DNA from: Sphingobacteriaceae bacterium
GTDB lineage: Bacteria; Bacteroidota; Bacteroidia; Sphingobacteriales; Sphingobacteriaceae
DNA length: 64,000 nt
Reading direction: 5' to 3'
Assembly: GCA_014380615.1 (NCBI GenBank)
Contig: JACMJM010000032.1
Span: 1 to 64,000, forward strand
The notes under the pieces are model-generated. The model was given only the letters and a program-made list of their open reading frames with translations. It did not search any database and was not told the DNA's origin. This document shows, one piece after another, positions 16,605-25,162 of the stretch (its first letter is position 1; each line of letters begins with the position of its first letter). The position numbers were made by a program, and so were the translations under genes.

Positions 16605-18293
16605 ATGGGTAAAGTATTCACAATTACAGAAGGCTTGGAAAATATGGGCGCTTTGCGCACCGGCGGGCAGGGCTCTGTCTATAAAGGCAGACGCATTGGC
16701 GAAATTATAAGCGCTGTTAAGCTTTTGCCAACGCCCATTCATACTGAAAATAACGACGACAAAAATTTTAGAGATTTTCAGAACGAAGTAGAAAAGCTGA
16801 AAAAAGTTAATGAAGAACCTAATCCAAACGTTGTTAAAATTCTAAACTCCGGTATTACAGAAAGCGGCTCTTTTCCTTTTATCGAAATGGAGTTTATAGA
16901 AGGGCCCGACCTCGAGGAATTATTAAAGCCCCCTCATGATCCTGTTTTTAGTATCCGCGAAGCGATAAAAGTTGCCGATCAATTGTCGAATGCCCTGGCC
17001 CATTGCCATAAGGTTTCGGTAAAACACGGCGATATAAAAAGTAATAATGTAAAATTTAACATCCGTTCGGGTAATTATATTTTACTTGATTTCGGGCTTG
17101 CTATTATGTCTGATGAGCAACGCCGCAGCAGTCTTCGGCATGCAGGAGCCATTGAATTTATGGCTCCAGAGCAAAACGACGGCAAGATGCTTTTTCAAAC
17201 CGATGTATATAGCTTCGGAGTAATCCTATTCGAACTTCTTGCAGGTATTGTTCCTTTCCCTTTGCTCGATAATGGCGAAACCTCCAGGAATACCGTAATG
17301 GTTTCGCACATGGAAACGCCCCTGCCCGATATTCTTGAACTTCGGCGCAAGCATTTACCCGCAACATGGCCGCAGGATAAAAAAGATAGTGAGATGCATG
17401 TTCCCGAATGGTTATTAGGGATCATATCCCGCTGTTTGGAAAAAAATCCTGAAGCGCGTTTTAAAGATGGGGTAGAATTGCATGAGGCGGTTATTTCTCA
17501 TAGTACAGTAGCTGTAAAAAGTGTTCCTGCCGATACCGAAAGCGTTGCCGTATTGCAAAGTGAAGTAAACAGGCTTAATGCCTTGTTGCTGCAATATCAG
17601 GAAGCCGCAACTAAAACTCCCGGACTAGCAGCTATTCAAGAGGAAAGCAGAGACGCCCGAATGTATGATCGGGATAGAAAATCGAGCGTAAGCCTTTCCA
17701 GGCCGGTGTTTTTTACATTGTTGATTCTACTAGCCGGTTTAGGGGTGTTTGCTGCTTATTCTTTATTTAACAGAAAGGGTAGCTCTGAAATGGATCTTAC
17801 TACCGCAGGTATAGATACTATTGCCGCCGCCGATACAGCGGGAATGACAGACGAGCAAAAAGATGAAATTTTAATACAAAAGCGAACAGCACGTGCGGTT
17901 TCAAGACGCGATTCAATCCGCGAAGCGGATAGTTTAAAAGCGATAAAAAGCCAGCAAGAAGACCTGGAAAATAACCCGCCCGCCGAGGAACCCCTGCCTG
18001 AAGATGACGCAGTAATAGACACTTCATCTGAAAGGCCAATGGGCACAAATGATACCGAACCGCCGAATGTACCCGACCGAAAAAAATATACTTTGGCAGT
18101 GCCGAAAGCCTTTTTTCACACTCAACCCGATGCGTCAACTCGCAGAGCAGCCCATCTTGTGCATTGGAACAATGCCGAACTTACTGCTCTGGACGATCGA
18201 AACGGATATATTTATGTAGTTTTTTTTAATACCGCAGGCCAGATTACCAAAGGCTGGCTCAAAAAAAGCGATCTAAAAAGGATTGGCAGATAG
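16605..18293 (+). CDS. Transmembrane Ser/Thr protein kinase 2 with SH3-like ectodomain
   Basis: 562 residues. The first ~290 residues are nearly the same protein as kinase 1 (same Gly loop, AVKLL Lys, HGDIKSNN, DFGLA, MAPEQ), while codon third positions differ widely, so this is an old duplicate held by selection. A membrane helix lies at about 368-390. The ectodomain differs completely from kinase 1: a charged, Asp/Glu-rich linker, then a C-terminal bacterial SH3-like domain (about 493-562; KYTLAVPKAFFHTQPDAS, GWLKKSDLKRI) of the kind that binds peptidoglycan or peptides. It may sense wall status and signal to the RodA-PBP fusion. Confidence 0.92.
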   Translation: MGKVFTITEGLENMGALRTGGQGSVYKGRRIGEIISAVKLLPTPIHTENNDDKNFRDFQNEVEKLKKVNEEPNPNVVKILNSGITESGSFPFIEMEFIEGPDLEELLKPPHDPVFSIREAIKVADQLSNALAHCHKVSVKHGDIKSNNVKFNIRSGNYILLDFGLAIMSDEQRRSSLRHAGAIEFMAPEQNDGKMLFQTDVYSFGVILFELLAGIVPFPLLDNGETSRNTVMVSHMETPLPDILELRRKHLPATWPQDKKDSEMHVPEWLLGIISRCLEKNPEARFKDGVELHEAVISHSTVAVKSVPADTESVAVLQSEVNRLNALLLQYQEAATKTPGLAAIQEESRDARMYDRDRKSSVSLSRPVFFTLLILLAGLGVFAAYSLFNRKGSSEMDLTTAGIDTIAAADTAGMTDEQKDEILIQKRTARAVSRRDSIREADSLKAIKSQQEDLENNPPAEEPLPEDDAVIDTSSERPMGTNDTEPPNVPDRKKYTLAVPKAFFHTQPDASTRRAAHLVHWNNAELTALDDRNGYIYVVFFNTAGQITKGWLKKSDLKRIGR

Positions 18294-18381
18294 CCGAAAG
18301 TTCTAATTAGGGATATAGGTGGCCGAATTTTCATTTGTACCAGTGAACGGCCCGTATTACTTCTTATTTTCATCGATAATT

Positions 18382-19035
18382 TTAGTTAATTAAGCCGTTT
18401 ATTACAGCAAAGCGAATAAGGGTGGCAGTATTTTTGGTGCACGTTTTCTCTAAAAGGTTCAATCTGTGCCCTTCTACAGTGCGTCGGCTTGTAAATAGTT
18501 TCTCGGCTATTTCATTATTGGTAAAGCCTTCGGCAATTAATAGTAATATCTCAAGTTCTCTGCGCGATAAGTTTACCGCGTTTTTACTTTCGGTTTTAGC
18601 TGCCTGTAGATCGATACTCAAAAATTTGGGTAACAATTTTTCTATTAGTTCCGAACATATGTACAGATTTCCGGCGATAACATGCCTGATCGCAAACATC
18701 ATTTCATCTTCACTGATATTCTTTAAAAGGTACCCGTTTACACCAGAATTCACAGCCTGAATTATATAACTGTCCTGATCGAGCATTGAGAGAATAAGCA
18801 CTTTTGTGCCAGGTGAGATTTTTTTAACTTCCTCAATTAGTGCTATGCCGTTTAGCTGGGTCATATTAATATCCGTTAGCACCAGGTCGGCCTGTATTCC
18901 TTCTTTAAGCTTTTTTAATACTTCAAGCCCGTTGGTTGCTTCGGCCACCACTTGTATATCAGTTTGTTTGTCGAGTAAGGAGCGAATTCCATTACGCACA
19001 ATAGTATGATCTTCTGCTAGTAGTACTTTTATCAC
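18382..19035 (-). CDS. NarL/LuxR-family response regulator (orphan)
   Basis: 217 residues. Receiver domain: acidic pair Glu8-Asp9, phosphoacceptor Asp55 in VLTDINM, and the conserved Lys in TKVLILS. The C-terminal LuxR-type helix-turn-helix reads LSRRELEILLLIAEGFTN then NEIAEKLFTSRRTVEGHRLN. It is a DNA-binding regulator presumably phosphorylated by a histidine kinase, but none is encoded nearby. It is convergent with kinase 2 across an 88-base gap with no clear terminator. Confidence 0.93.
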   Translation of the reverse strand: MIKVLLAEDHTIVRNGIRSLLDKQTDIQVVAEATNGLEVLKKLKEGIQADLVLTDINMTQLNGIALIEEVKKISPGTKVLILSMLDQDSYIIQAVNSGVNGYLLKNISEDEMMFAIRHVIAGNLYICSELIEKLLPKFLSIDLQAAKTESKNAVNLSRRELEILLLIAEGFTNNEIAEKLFTSRRTVEGHRLNLLEKTCTKNTATLIRFAVINGLIN

Positions 19036-19237
19036 GTATGGGTTTTGAATTGTAAAGGCTGATGAGCAAAATATATGTTACCTAATTCTGCGGCAAATAC
19101 CCGATTTAAACCCCGGAAAATACTTTGTTCGCTGTATAAGCACTCGGAGTTACAACCAAGGATGCTGCACTTTGTTTTAGTGGGCTATAAAAACTATTTC
19201 TGCTTGTAATACGTTATTATATTATTAGTTAAAGCGC

Positions 19238-19432
19238 ATGGAAGAAAGTCAATTCAGAAGCCTGGATATAGACAGGATAAATATAAGTGAGTATTATGAA
19301 GTAGAATACTGGTCGAGACAATTCGGGTTGCAGCCACTGGTTTTTAAAGAACTGGTTACTAAAACGGGAATTACTTCCGCAAAAGAACTAAAAAAATATC
19401 TTGCTAAGCAGTATGGAGAAAACGCCGCTTAA
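19238..19432 (+). CDS. Small DUF3606-like protein
   Basis: 64 residues. The body RINISEYYEVEYWSRQFGLQ and the helix KELVTKTGITSAKELKKYL match the DUF3606 pattern (start, paired aromatic Tyr-Trp segment, then a Val-rich helix). Such proteins are short, cytoplasmic and of unknown role, often expressed in stress or stationary phase. Own transcription unit, divergent from the response regulator with about 200 bases between starts. Confidence 0.7.
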   Translation: MEESQFRSLDIDRINISEYYEVEYWSRQFGLQPLVFKELVTKTGITSAKELKKYLAKQYGENAA

Positions 19433-19562
19433 TATTTATTGATTTTAGAGCCCTAATGTTTCGCATTGCCCCTAACCCGGGGAATCCTGCGGTAATATTT
19501 ATATGACGTTTTCTTTTTTTGAAGGCGGGAATGTTAATTTTATTGAATACCAACCCATAGAT

Positions 19563-20075
19563 ATGAAATTGTTATTGATCCTTGTGTTTACTTTCTTTGC
19601 CACGGCACCCAAAACGGTACACGATTTTAAGGTAAAAACCATTGATGGCAAAACTTTTAATCTCAATAAGTACAAGGGAAAAAAGATACTGATTGTAAAT
19701 ACGGCATCTAAATGTGGTTATACCAAGCAATACGCAGAATTGCAAAAGCTGTCTGAGCAGTATAAAGGAAAGCTGGTAATTATCGGGTTTCCGGCAAATA
19801 ATTTTAAGGGTCAGGAGCCAGGCTCAAACCTTGAGATTAAGCAGTTCTGTACCAAAGAGTTTGGAGTTACGTTCCCGATGATGGAAAAAGTGAGTGTAAA
19901 AGGTGCTGATATTGACGCCTTATTTAAATACTTAACCACAACAGCAAACCCCGACTTTACCGGCGATATCGCCTGGAACTTCGAGAAGTTTTTGATCGAT
20001 GAGAAAGGCAAGCTGATACATCGTTTCCGCTCAAAGGTTAATCCTTTATCACCTGAGCTTACTAAGTATCTGTAA
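19563..20075 (+). CDS. Glutathione peroxidase family protein (exported)
   Basis: 170 residues from ATG 19563, chosen because it opens a signal peptide (MKLLLILVFTFFATA); the frame upstream to 19503 has no such character. It has a thioredoxin fold with catalytic Cys51 in NTASKCGYT (Cys, not Sec), the catalytic Gln in FKGQEPGSN and the Trp in IAWNFEKFLID. It reduces peroxides, probably using thioredoxin rather than glutathione as is usual for bacterial Cys-type enzymes. The signal peptide suggests a periplasmic location. The tRNA-Val promoter follows downstream. Confidence 0.92.
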   Translation: MKLLLILVFTFFATAPKTVHDFKVKTIDGKTFNLNKYKGKKILIVNTASKCGYTKQYAELQKLSEQYKGKLVIIGFPANNFKGQEPGSNLEIKQFCTKEFGVTFPMMEKVSVKGADIDALFKYLTTTANPDFTGDIAWNFEKFLIDEKGKLIHRFRSKVNPLSPELTKYL

Positions 20076-20106
20076 AAAAGCGGGTTAAAAATAATATAAA
20101 TTTTAT

Positions 20107-20137
20107 TTTGAATAATAGGGGTATGCGTCTATATTTG
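20107..20137 (+). promoter_or_regulatory. Canonical Bacteroidota promoter of tRNA-Val
   Basis: -33 element TTTG (20107-20110), 19-base spacer, -7 element TATATTTG (20130-20137), ending 11 bases before the tRNA 5' end. It matches the Bacteroides/Flavobacterium consensus TTTG-N(17-23)-TAnnTTTG exactly. Confidence 0.88.
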
Positions 20138-20148
20138 CATTCCCAAAC

Positions 20149-20226
20149 GGGAGATTAGCTCAGCTGGTTCAGAGCATCTGCCTTACAAGCAGAGGGTCAC
20201 TGGTTCGAACCCAGTATCTCCCACCA
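20149..20226 (+). tRNA. tRNA-Val (anticodon TAC)
   Basis: Full cloverleaf: acceptor GGGAGAT (20149-20155) pairs with ATCTCCC (20216-20222); D-arm GCTC/GAGC; anticodon arm TCTGC-CTTACAA-GCAGA gives anticodon TAC, reading GTA/GTG; T-arm ACTGG-TTCGAAC-CCAGT; discriminator A and encoded CCA to 20226. The gene is the integration target of the element to its right. Its 3' part from 20166 is element-supplied sequence that restores a working gene. Confidence 0.95.
20166..20224 (+). repeat. attL: 59-base direct repeat, tRNA side
   Basis: Exact copy of 25700-25758. It starts GGTTCAGAGCATCTGCC and ends ATCTCCCAC, covering the D-loop, anticodon arm and 3' half of tRNA-Val. The intact tRNA lies on this side. 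Confidence 0.93.
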
Positions 20227-20232
20227 ATCAGA

Positions 20233-20264
20233 AGTCTTTAGATTAAGTTCTAAAGGCTTTTTTT
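20233..20264 (+). terminator. Terminator after tRNA-Val, supplied by the integrated element
   Basis: Arms AGTCTTTAG (20233-20241) and CTAAAGGCT (20250-20258), one T-G pair, followed by seven T. It lies inside the element; the original chromosomal terminator of this tRNA is now at 25759-25793. Confidence 0.75.
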
Positions 20265-20316
20265 GTTTTCGGCTCTTATCCTTATAGAGCAAGAAACAGA
20301 TGCTTTCATAGGGTTT

Positions 20317-20335
20317 GTTTGAATAGTGTTTGAAT
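20317..20335 (+). promoter_or_regulatory. Paired arm-type sites near attL
   Basis: Two copies of GTTTGAAT at 20317-20324 and 20328-20335, an 11-base step. The same pair recurs near the other end (25634-25652), in the same orientation, inside the element. This suggests integrase or excision-factor binding. Confidence 0.6.
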
Positions 20336-20371
20336 GACTACCATTCAGCAAATGACCATAATCCCCAAATT

Positions 20372-21574
20372 ATGGTACAATTAAAGATTGTTCTAAACAC
20401 AAGACAAAAGAAAGCCGATGGAACTTACAGCATCTACTACACAATCACAGAATCAAGAAAGGTCTATTACGTCTATTCGGGTTATTCGGTAGTACAAGAG
20501 CATTGGAATGAAGCAAACAGAACTGTAAAGAAGGCAAATCTCAACGCACAAGTAATTAATGCTTCAATTAGCAAACGATATTTTGAAATTCAGAAAATCA
20601 TCGTGCAATTGGAAGATGAGAAGCAATTTTCGATTAGCAGATTAAAGGAAAGGTTGAATCCTAAGAAAGTGATAACAACGGTAAAGGAATTTGCTGATAT
20701 GCTAATAGAGCAAATGTTTTCTCAAAATCAAACAGGAAACGCAATCATTTACAGGACGGCTATCAATAAGCTCTTTGCCTTCCATCCTAATACAGCATTA
20801 CGCTTTATCGACATAGATTTAAGATTCTTGGAAAACTATCATGCCTTTCTTATAGAAGAAAAGATTAGCGTTAATGGTATTAGCAATTACTTAAGAACTC
20901 TAAGGGCGATTTATAACAAGGCAATAAGAGAGAAGGTCATTGAAAAGAACTATTATCCGTTTGGTGATTTTAAAATCAAGCAAGAGAAAACTATAAAAAG
21001 AGCAGTCAATAGTGATGTAATTAAGCGTATTAAATCTAGCGGATTTGAATATAGTTCTATTCAGAATGCAAGAGATATGTTTCTGCTTTCGTTTTATCTC
21101 ATTGGTATTTCTTTTACAGACTTAGCTTATTTGAAGAGAGCAGACATTCAGGGTAATAGATTAATGTATCGAAGAAAGAAAACCGGTAAGCTTTATAATG
21201 TCCTGATTAATAATGAAGCATTGACCATTATAAACAAATACTCGCACTCTACACAGAAATACTTATTGCCAGTTCTTGGAAATGATGTAATTGAAGGTAG
21301 TCTGCAAGCAAAGTGTTTAATACATCAATGGATTAAAACCACAAATAAGTATCTCAATAAGGTAGTTGAGGAATTGAAGATTGAATACAAGCTTACAACT
21401 TACGTATCAAGACATTCTTGGGCAACAATTGCCAAGCGGTTGGGGTATTCAAACGAAGTGATTGCAGAAGCAATGGGGCATGAGTACGGCAATTCTACAA
21501 CTAATATCTATCTGGATGCTTTCGATAAAGGCGTAATAGATGAAATGAGTAAACGAGTAAGTAGCCTTAGTTAA
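20372..21574 (+). CDS. Tyrosine recombinase / integrase of the tRNA-Val element
   Basis: 400 residues from ATG 20372 (MVQLKIVLNTRQKKADGTYS), where the arm-binding domain typical of Bacteroidota integrases begins; the frame upstream to 20330 adds 14 unlikely residues. Order: arm-binding domain (about 1-90), SAM-like core-binding domain (about 95-200), catalytic domain (about 210-400). Catalytic residues visible: Arg347-His348 in SRHSWAT, the His of GHEYGNS, and nucleophile Tyr380 in TTNIYLD. The position of the first catalytic Arg reads FYLIGISFTDLAYLK, with no Arg before GIS. It is adjacent to attL and transcribed inward, as in most tRNA-targeted elements. Confidence 0.9.
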   Translation: MVQLKIVLNTRQKKADGTYSIYYTITESRKVYYVYSGYSVVQEHWNEANRTVKKANLNAQVINASISKRYFEIQKIIVQLEDEKQFSISRLKERLNPKKVITTVKEFADMLIEQMFSQNQTGNAIIYRTAINKLFAFHPNTALRFIDIDLRFLENYHAFLIEEKISVNGISNYLRTLRAIYNKAIREKVIEKNYYPFGDFKIKQEKTIKRAVNSDVIKRIKSSGFEYSSIQNARDMFLLSFYLIGISFTDLAYLKRADIQGNRLMYRRKKTGKLYNVLINNEALTIINKYSHSTQKYLLPVLGNDVIEGSLQAKCLIHQWIKTTNKYLNKVVEELKIEYKLTTYVSRHSWATIAKRLGYSNEVIAEAMGHEYGNSTTNIYLDAFDKGVIDEMSKRVSSLS

Positions 21575-21616
21575 ATTCTAAATATTGGATAGTTTTGTTT
21601 TATAGAACTATCCAAT

Positions 21617-22366
21617 ATGGTAGAAGAGCTAGAGCAGTATAAGTCGTTGATAATAAAAGCAAAGGGGGAATTTCAGATTGATGTAGTTATTCACACAATT
21701 GGGCATAGGGATTCAAATGAATATGAAGAAAAACAGGTCGATTTACAAACTACAAAATTTAATGGCTATGAACCTTTAGAGCGATTTAAAGCCAAGTTAA
21801 AATCTCTTAGTATTATCCTTGAAACGGAATACTTATTAGGAGATAGCAGCATATTATCAGAGTTAAAACCACTGAAAGATGTTTTCAGTCAGGCATCTAA
21901 TCAAATACAACATAAGGCATTTGAAGCAACATCGAACGTAGGCTATGAACCTACTGAAAATGATTTTCAAGAATATATAGTAGAGGCTTATAATAGCTTA
22001 ACTACGTTAATAGATTATCTGGAAAACGAGTTTCTAAACTTATTCATTGGTAATGAAAAAAAAGTAAAGGATAATAAAATGTTAGTGGATAGGATATTGG
22101 TAGAGTTTAAACTGATTGATAAATACGGAGAATCCTTATTGACAGAAAGGGGAAAAGCAATTGCATGGGTTGTAATAGACTTGCTTATTGAAGGTAATGT
22201 AATTAAAAAAGTTCCAGAACGTGACCTTATTACAAAATTCTGGAAGTACATCAAGGGTTCAGGGAATCCACCAATAAAACCACATAGAACATCAGATACT
22301 TATAAAAAAACTAAGTCTAAGTTGGCTAAATACCTTAATCAAATCAAACTGATTAACGACAATTAA
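21617..22366 (+). CDS. Element protein of unknown function
   Basis: 249 residues, no recognised family. It is charged and mostly helical. The C-terminal 80 residues look like a winged-helix or other small helical domain (LLTERGKAIAWVVIDLLIEG, then RDLITKFWKYIKGSG and a Lys-rich end TYKKTKSKLAKYLNQ). It lies 42 bases after the integrase and about 55 bases before the helicase, so it may be a replication or regulatory partner. Cytoplasmic by composition. Confidence 0.7.
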   Translation: MVEELEQYKSLIIKAKGEFQIDVVIHTIGHRDSNEYEEKQVDLQTTKFNGYEPLERFKAKLKSLSIILETEYLLGDSSILSELKPLKDVFSQASNQIQHKAFEATSNVGYEPTENDFQEYIVEAYNSLTTLIDYLENEFLNLFIGNEKKVKDNKMLVDRILVEFKLIDKYGESLLTERGKAIAWVVIDLLIEGNVIKKVPERDLITKFWKYIKGSGNPPIKPHRTSDTYKKTKSKLAKYLNQIKLINDN

Positions 22367-22420
22367 CGACAAGGCAATACCTCCCTTTAATTATCATCTT
22401 TTTTGGAAAAACTTAAAAGT

Positions 22421-23932
22421 ATGATAAATAGCGATAAAGAAAATTTCAGTAGTATCATCTATTACGATGAACTAGTTCAGGTAAGTCCAAAAGCAAAAGC
22501 ATTCCATTTCTGGGAGTTTTCCAAAGATTTGAACATAAGCAGTGTCTATAGAAAGGGATTCTTAAAATTCCTCACAGAACATGGATTTTATAGAAGGGTA
22601 TCTTCAAATGGCTCTTGGGGGTTGGTGAAAATCACCAATGGAGTTATTGAATATGTTTGTAAAGAGGACATAGTAATTTACATAAAGAACTATGTAGAGA
22701 GTATAACAAAACCTCTTAAAATCTACTATTCAAGAGGCAGAAGAGAATATAAGGTTATTGAATCAGAACAGTTTGCAAACGTTTTCTATAAGCAATTTCA
22801 TTTAGTCATAAACGAAGCATTTCTAATAGCTCTTGAGTTTGATAATAGTCAAACTTTGAATGATACTAAAGACTCGGCTTATTTGCTATTTAAGAATACT
22901 GTTGTAAAGGTAACCGAAGATAATGTTACTCTAAGTGATTATAGTGAGTTTGATAATCTGTTAGTATTTGAATCCCAAATAATAGATTCGGATTTTGAAT
23001 TTAATGACGAATGGAAAAACTGTCAATTCGCACAGTTTGTAAGAAATATAACTAATGATGATACTAATAGAAAGAATGCATTAAGGTCAGCTATTGGATA
23101 TTTGATTCATGGATTCAATGACCCTGCGAAATCGCAAGCTGTAATTCTTTATGATGAAGAATTAACAGATAAAAATACTCCGAAAGGTGGTACAGGTAAG
23201 GGTATTATTGGACAGGCTCTTTCCAAAATCAAGAAAGCGTTTATACAGTTAGACGGAAAATCATTAAGACTGGATTCGCAATTTTTATTTCAAAGAATCA
23301 AGGAAGATACTAGAATAATTTTCATAGATGATGTAGCAAAAAACTTTGATATTGATAGATTAAATTCTATTCTCACAGAGGGCATCACAATAGAGGAAAA
23401 GTTCAAGAAGCCTGTTCATATTGCTAAAGTGAATATGCCTAAGTTCCTTATAGCATCAAATATTATACTTCCGTTTGATGGTACAACAAGAACAAGAAGG
23501 CAATTCGTGATTGAACTGTCGAACCATTATTCAAATAAACTAAGTGCTGGTATCACGGAGCCTATACTACAAGAGCATAAAGCCAGGTTCTTTAGTGAAG
23601 AGTGGAGTAATTCCGAATGGAATGGCTTTTACACGTTCATTGTAAAATCAGTTCAATATTATTTAGCGAATGGATTAGTTCCACCACCTAAATTAAATAT
23701 GGAAATAAATTGGTTAATCCAGAAAATAGGGAAACAAGCATACTATTACTTTGAAAGTATTGAGTTACAAAAAGGGCAGGAGAGAATAACGAAAGATATT
23801 TACGAAGAGTTTAAGAAGCAAATACTAGATGATAGTTATAGCCAACGCCTATTTTCTGATAACCTAAAAGCTTACTTGAAATATAAGGGTATGAGTTCCA
23901 AATTTGATAAGGGCAAAGTGTTAATTGAATAA
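22421..23932 (+). CDS. SF3-like primase/helicase of the integrated element
   Basis: 503 residues from ATG 22421; a TTG six codons upstream (22403) is the alternative. Walker A GGTGKG is at residues 256-261, Walker B RIIFIDDV near 299-305, and a sensor-like segment PKFLIASNIIL with Arg-rich TTRTRRQF follows, as in DUF5906/D5-type superfamily 3 helicases of phages and satellites. No clear polymerase/primase active site is visible in the N-terminal half, so it may act as a helicase-loader only. It probably unwinds the element's origin for autonomous replication after excision. Directly upstream is a tandem ATTAACGACAA repeat (22353-22373). Confidence 0.8.
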   Translation: MINSDKENFSSIIYYDELVQVSPKAKAFHFWEFSKDLNISSVYRKGFLKFLTEHGFYRRVSSNGSWGLVKITNGVIEYVCKEDIVIYIKNYVESITKPLKIYYSRGRREYKVIESEQFANVFYKQFHLVINEAFLIALEFDNSQTLNDTKDSAYLLFKNTVVKVTEDNVTLSDYSEFDNLLVFESQIIDSDFEFNDEWKNCQFAQFVRNITNDDTNRKNALRSAIGYLIHGFNDPAKSQAVILYDEELTDKNTPKGGTGKGIIGQALSKIKKAFIQLDGKSLRLDSQFLFQRIKEDTRIIFIDDVAKNFDIDRLNSILTEGITIEEKFKKPVHIAKVNMPKFLIASNIILPFDGTTRTRRQFVIELSNHYSNKLSAGITEPILQEHKARFFSEEWSNSEWNGFYTFIVKSVQYYLANGLVPPPKLNMEINWLIQKIGKQAYYYFESIELQKGQERITKDIYEEFKKQILDDSYSQRLFSDNLKAYLKYKGMSSKFDKGKVLIE

Positions 23933-24437
23933 GTTCAGAATCAGGATTTAGCAATATTGGTATAAAGGGTATATTATCATAAATAGTACATACCCCTATT
24001 TATAAGAAAGACTAAATCCTAATCCCGATGTGAATGAGCGTAAGTGATTCCACACCTTGTTATTCCCATGAAATAAGTTGACAGTTGGACTGCTGATAAT
24101 TATATATAGAGATTTCATACATAAACACCTCAAATCAGGCTTACAAAAAATTATTTGTAGCGTGTAAAAATCTACATGACATACTAAACACCCCCACTAA
24201 GTTAGGGCAGGAGAAGAAGCCCCCCTGTCAGAGGTTATGCTGTATTTTCTTAGGCATTGTTCTTTTGAGATGGTTTACCTCATACACAAAACCCCTGAAA
24301 AGAACGTAGCAAAACTTTTAGTTGAATGTATTAAATTAGCAAAATAGAATGGAGGTAATAAGAAGACATACATAAAATTAACAAATCATATTAAATGAAG
24401 ATATAAGCGTTAGCTTATTTTGTTCTTGCTTTAGAAA
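23933..24437. other. Gene-free part of the integrated element
   Basis: About 500 AT-rich bases with no convincing gene. A 36-codon frame at 24237-24347 exists but has no support. G- and C-runs occur near 24188-24226 (CCCCCACTAAGTTAGGG, AGCCCCCCTG), which could pair locally. The region could hold the element's origin, but I see no iterons. Confidence 0.4.
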
Positions 24438-24616
24438 CCTAGGAAATTTCAAATGCAACAAGAGCAAATGAGTTCACGCCCATGCGATAAGCGTGGGTGC
24501 TGACTTGTTTGTTGTTGCAGGGCTTCCTAGGGCCTCTAAAGCACAAATTAAGTTCAGTCCTGCGCTTATTGTGTTTACTAGCATATCAATGGAGGGATTG
24601 CATTGGTACAAATCCC
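24438..24616 (+). ncRNA. Candidate structured RNA leader or cassette palindrome
   Basis: A long hairpin forms from four nested stems: 24438-24445 with 24524-24531; 24454-24461 with 24512-24519; 24465-24473 with 24503-24511 (two G-U pairs); 24479-24485 with 24491-24497 (one G-U pair) closed by GATAA. A second hairpin pairs 24540-24546 with 24569-24575. A third pairs 24594-24599 with 24611-24616 and ends on the base before the ATG at 24617. The wobble pairs favour function as RNA. Alternatives are an attC-like cassette palindrome or an origin hairpin. Confidence 0.5.
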
Positions 24617-25150
24617 ATGAGAACAAACTCTTTTATATTTTTAACCACTCTGATTAATCTTGTTAGTATTGGTGCTTTTGCACAATGTAGTATCACCAAG
24701 ACAGCAATTGATTCTAATACCACTTACATTGCTAAAGCTGAAAGCATTTACAGGAACAAGGACTTAGAAAACGGATTGCTCACCGCCTTCTTCCAGTTAG
24801 TAGTAATACAGAAAGGTGATAACAAAGACCTTCTAAAATTCGGATGTATAGCTAAGGTATTAGCTAGCAGACCCAAATCCTCACTAGTACCAAGACAGAT
24901 TGTATTTCTATTTGATGATAGTACTGAAATTGCGCTCTTAGCAGAGGATGCTAATCTATCGCAACCAATGGCAGGAATCAATCAGAATCAATGTAATTAT
25001 CAGTTTTCATCTAGGGAATTTCTAAAGTTTCAATCAAATAAGCTACAAAGTATCACTATTAGAGATACTAGATTGAATGAACAGATAATTTGCCAACCTT
25101 TTAATGGGCTTATTCAAGAACAAGCTAATTGTATCGCAAAGAAATTATAG
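24617..25150 (+). CDS. Exported protein of unknown function (element cargo)
   Basis: 177 residues from ATG 24617, chosen because it opens a signal peptide (MRTNSFIFLTTLINLVSIGA, cleaved near AQCS); the frame upstream runs through the hairpin region and is unlikely to be translated. The mature part has four or more Cys (AQCS, FGCIAK, QCNYQF, IICQPF), suggesting disulfides and a small secreted domain (QIVFLFDDSTEIALLAED). No family recognised. It is followed 12 bases later by the coiled-coil membrane protein, so the two may work together at the envelope. Confidence 0.7.
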   Translation: MRTNSFIFLTTLINLVSIGAFAQCSITKTAIDSNTTYIAKAESIYRNKDLENGLLTAFFQLVVIQKGDNKDLLKFGCIAKVLASRPKSSLVPRQIVFLFDDSTEIALLAEDANLSQPMAGINQNQCNYQFSSREFLKFQSNKLQSITIRDTRLNEQIICQPFNGLIQEQANCIAKKL

Positions 25151-25162
25151 AAGCTACTATAT

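Noticed and set aside
24237-24347. 36-codon frame in the element's gene-free region
   Set aside because: No start context, no recognisable composition and lies in a region of G/C runs; probably chance.
24497-24616. N-terminal extension of the exported cargo protein
   Set aside because: The extension runs through the hairpin structure and lacks signal character, while ATG 24617 opens a clean signal peptide.
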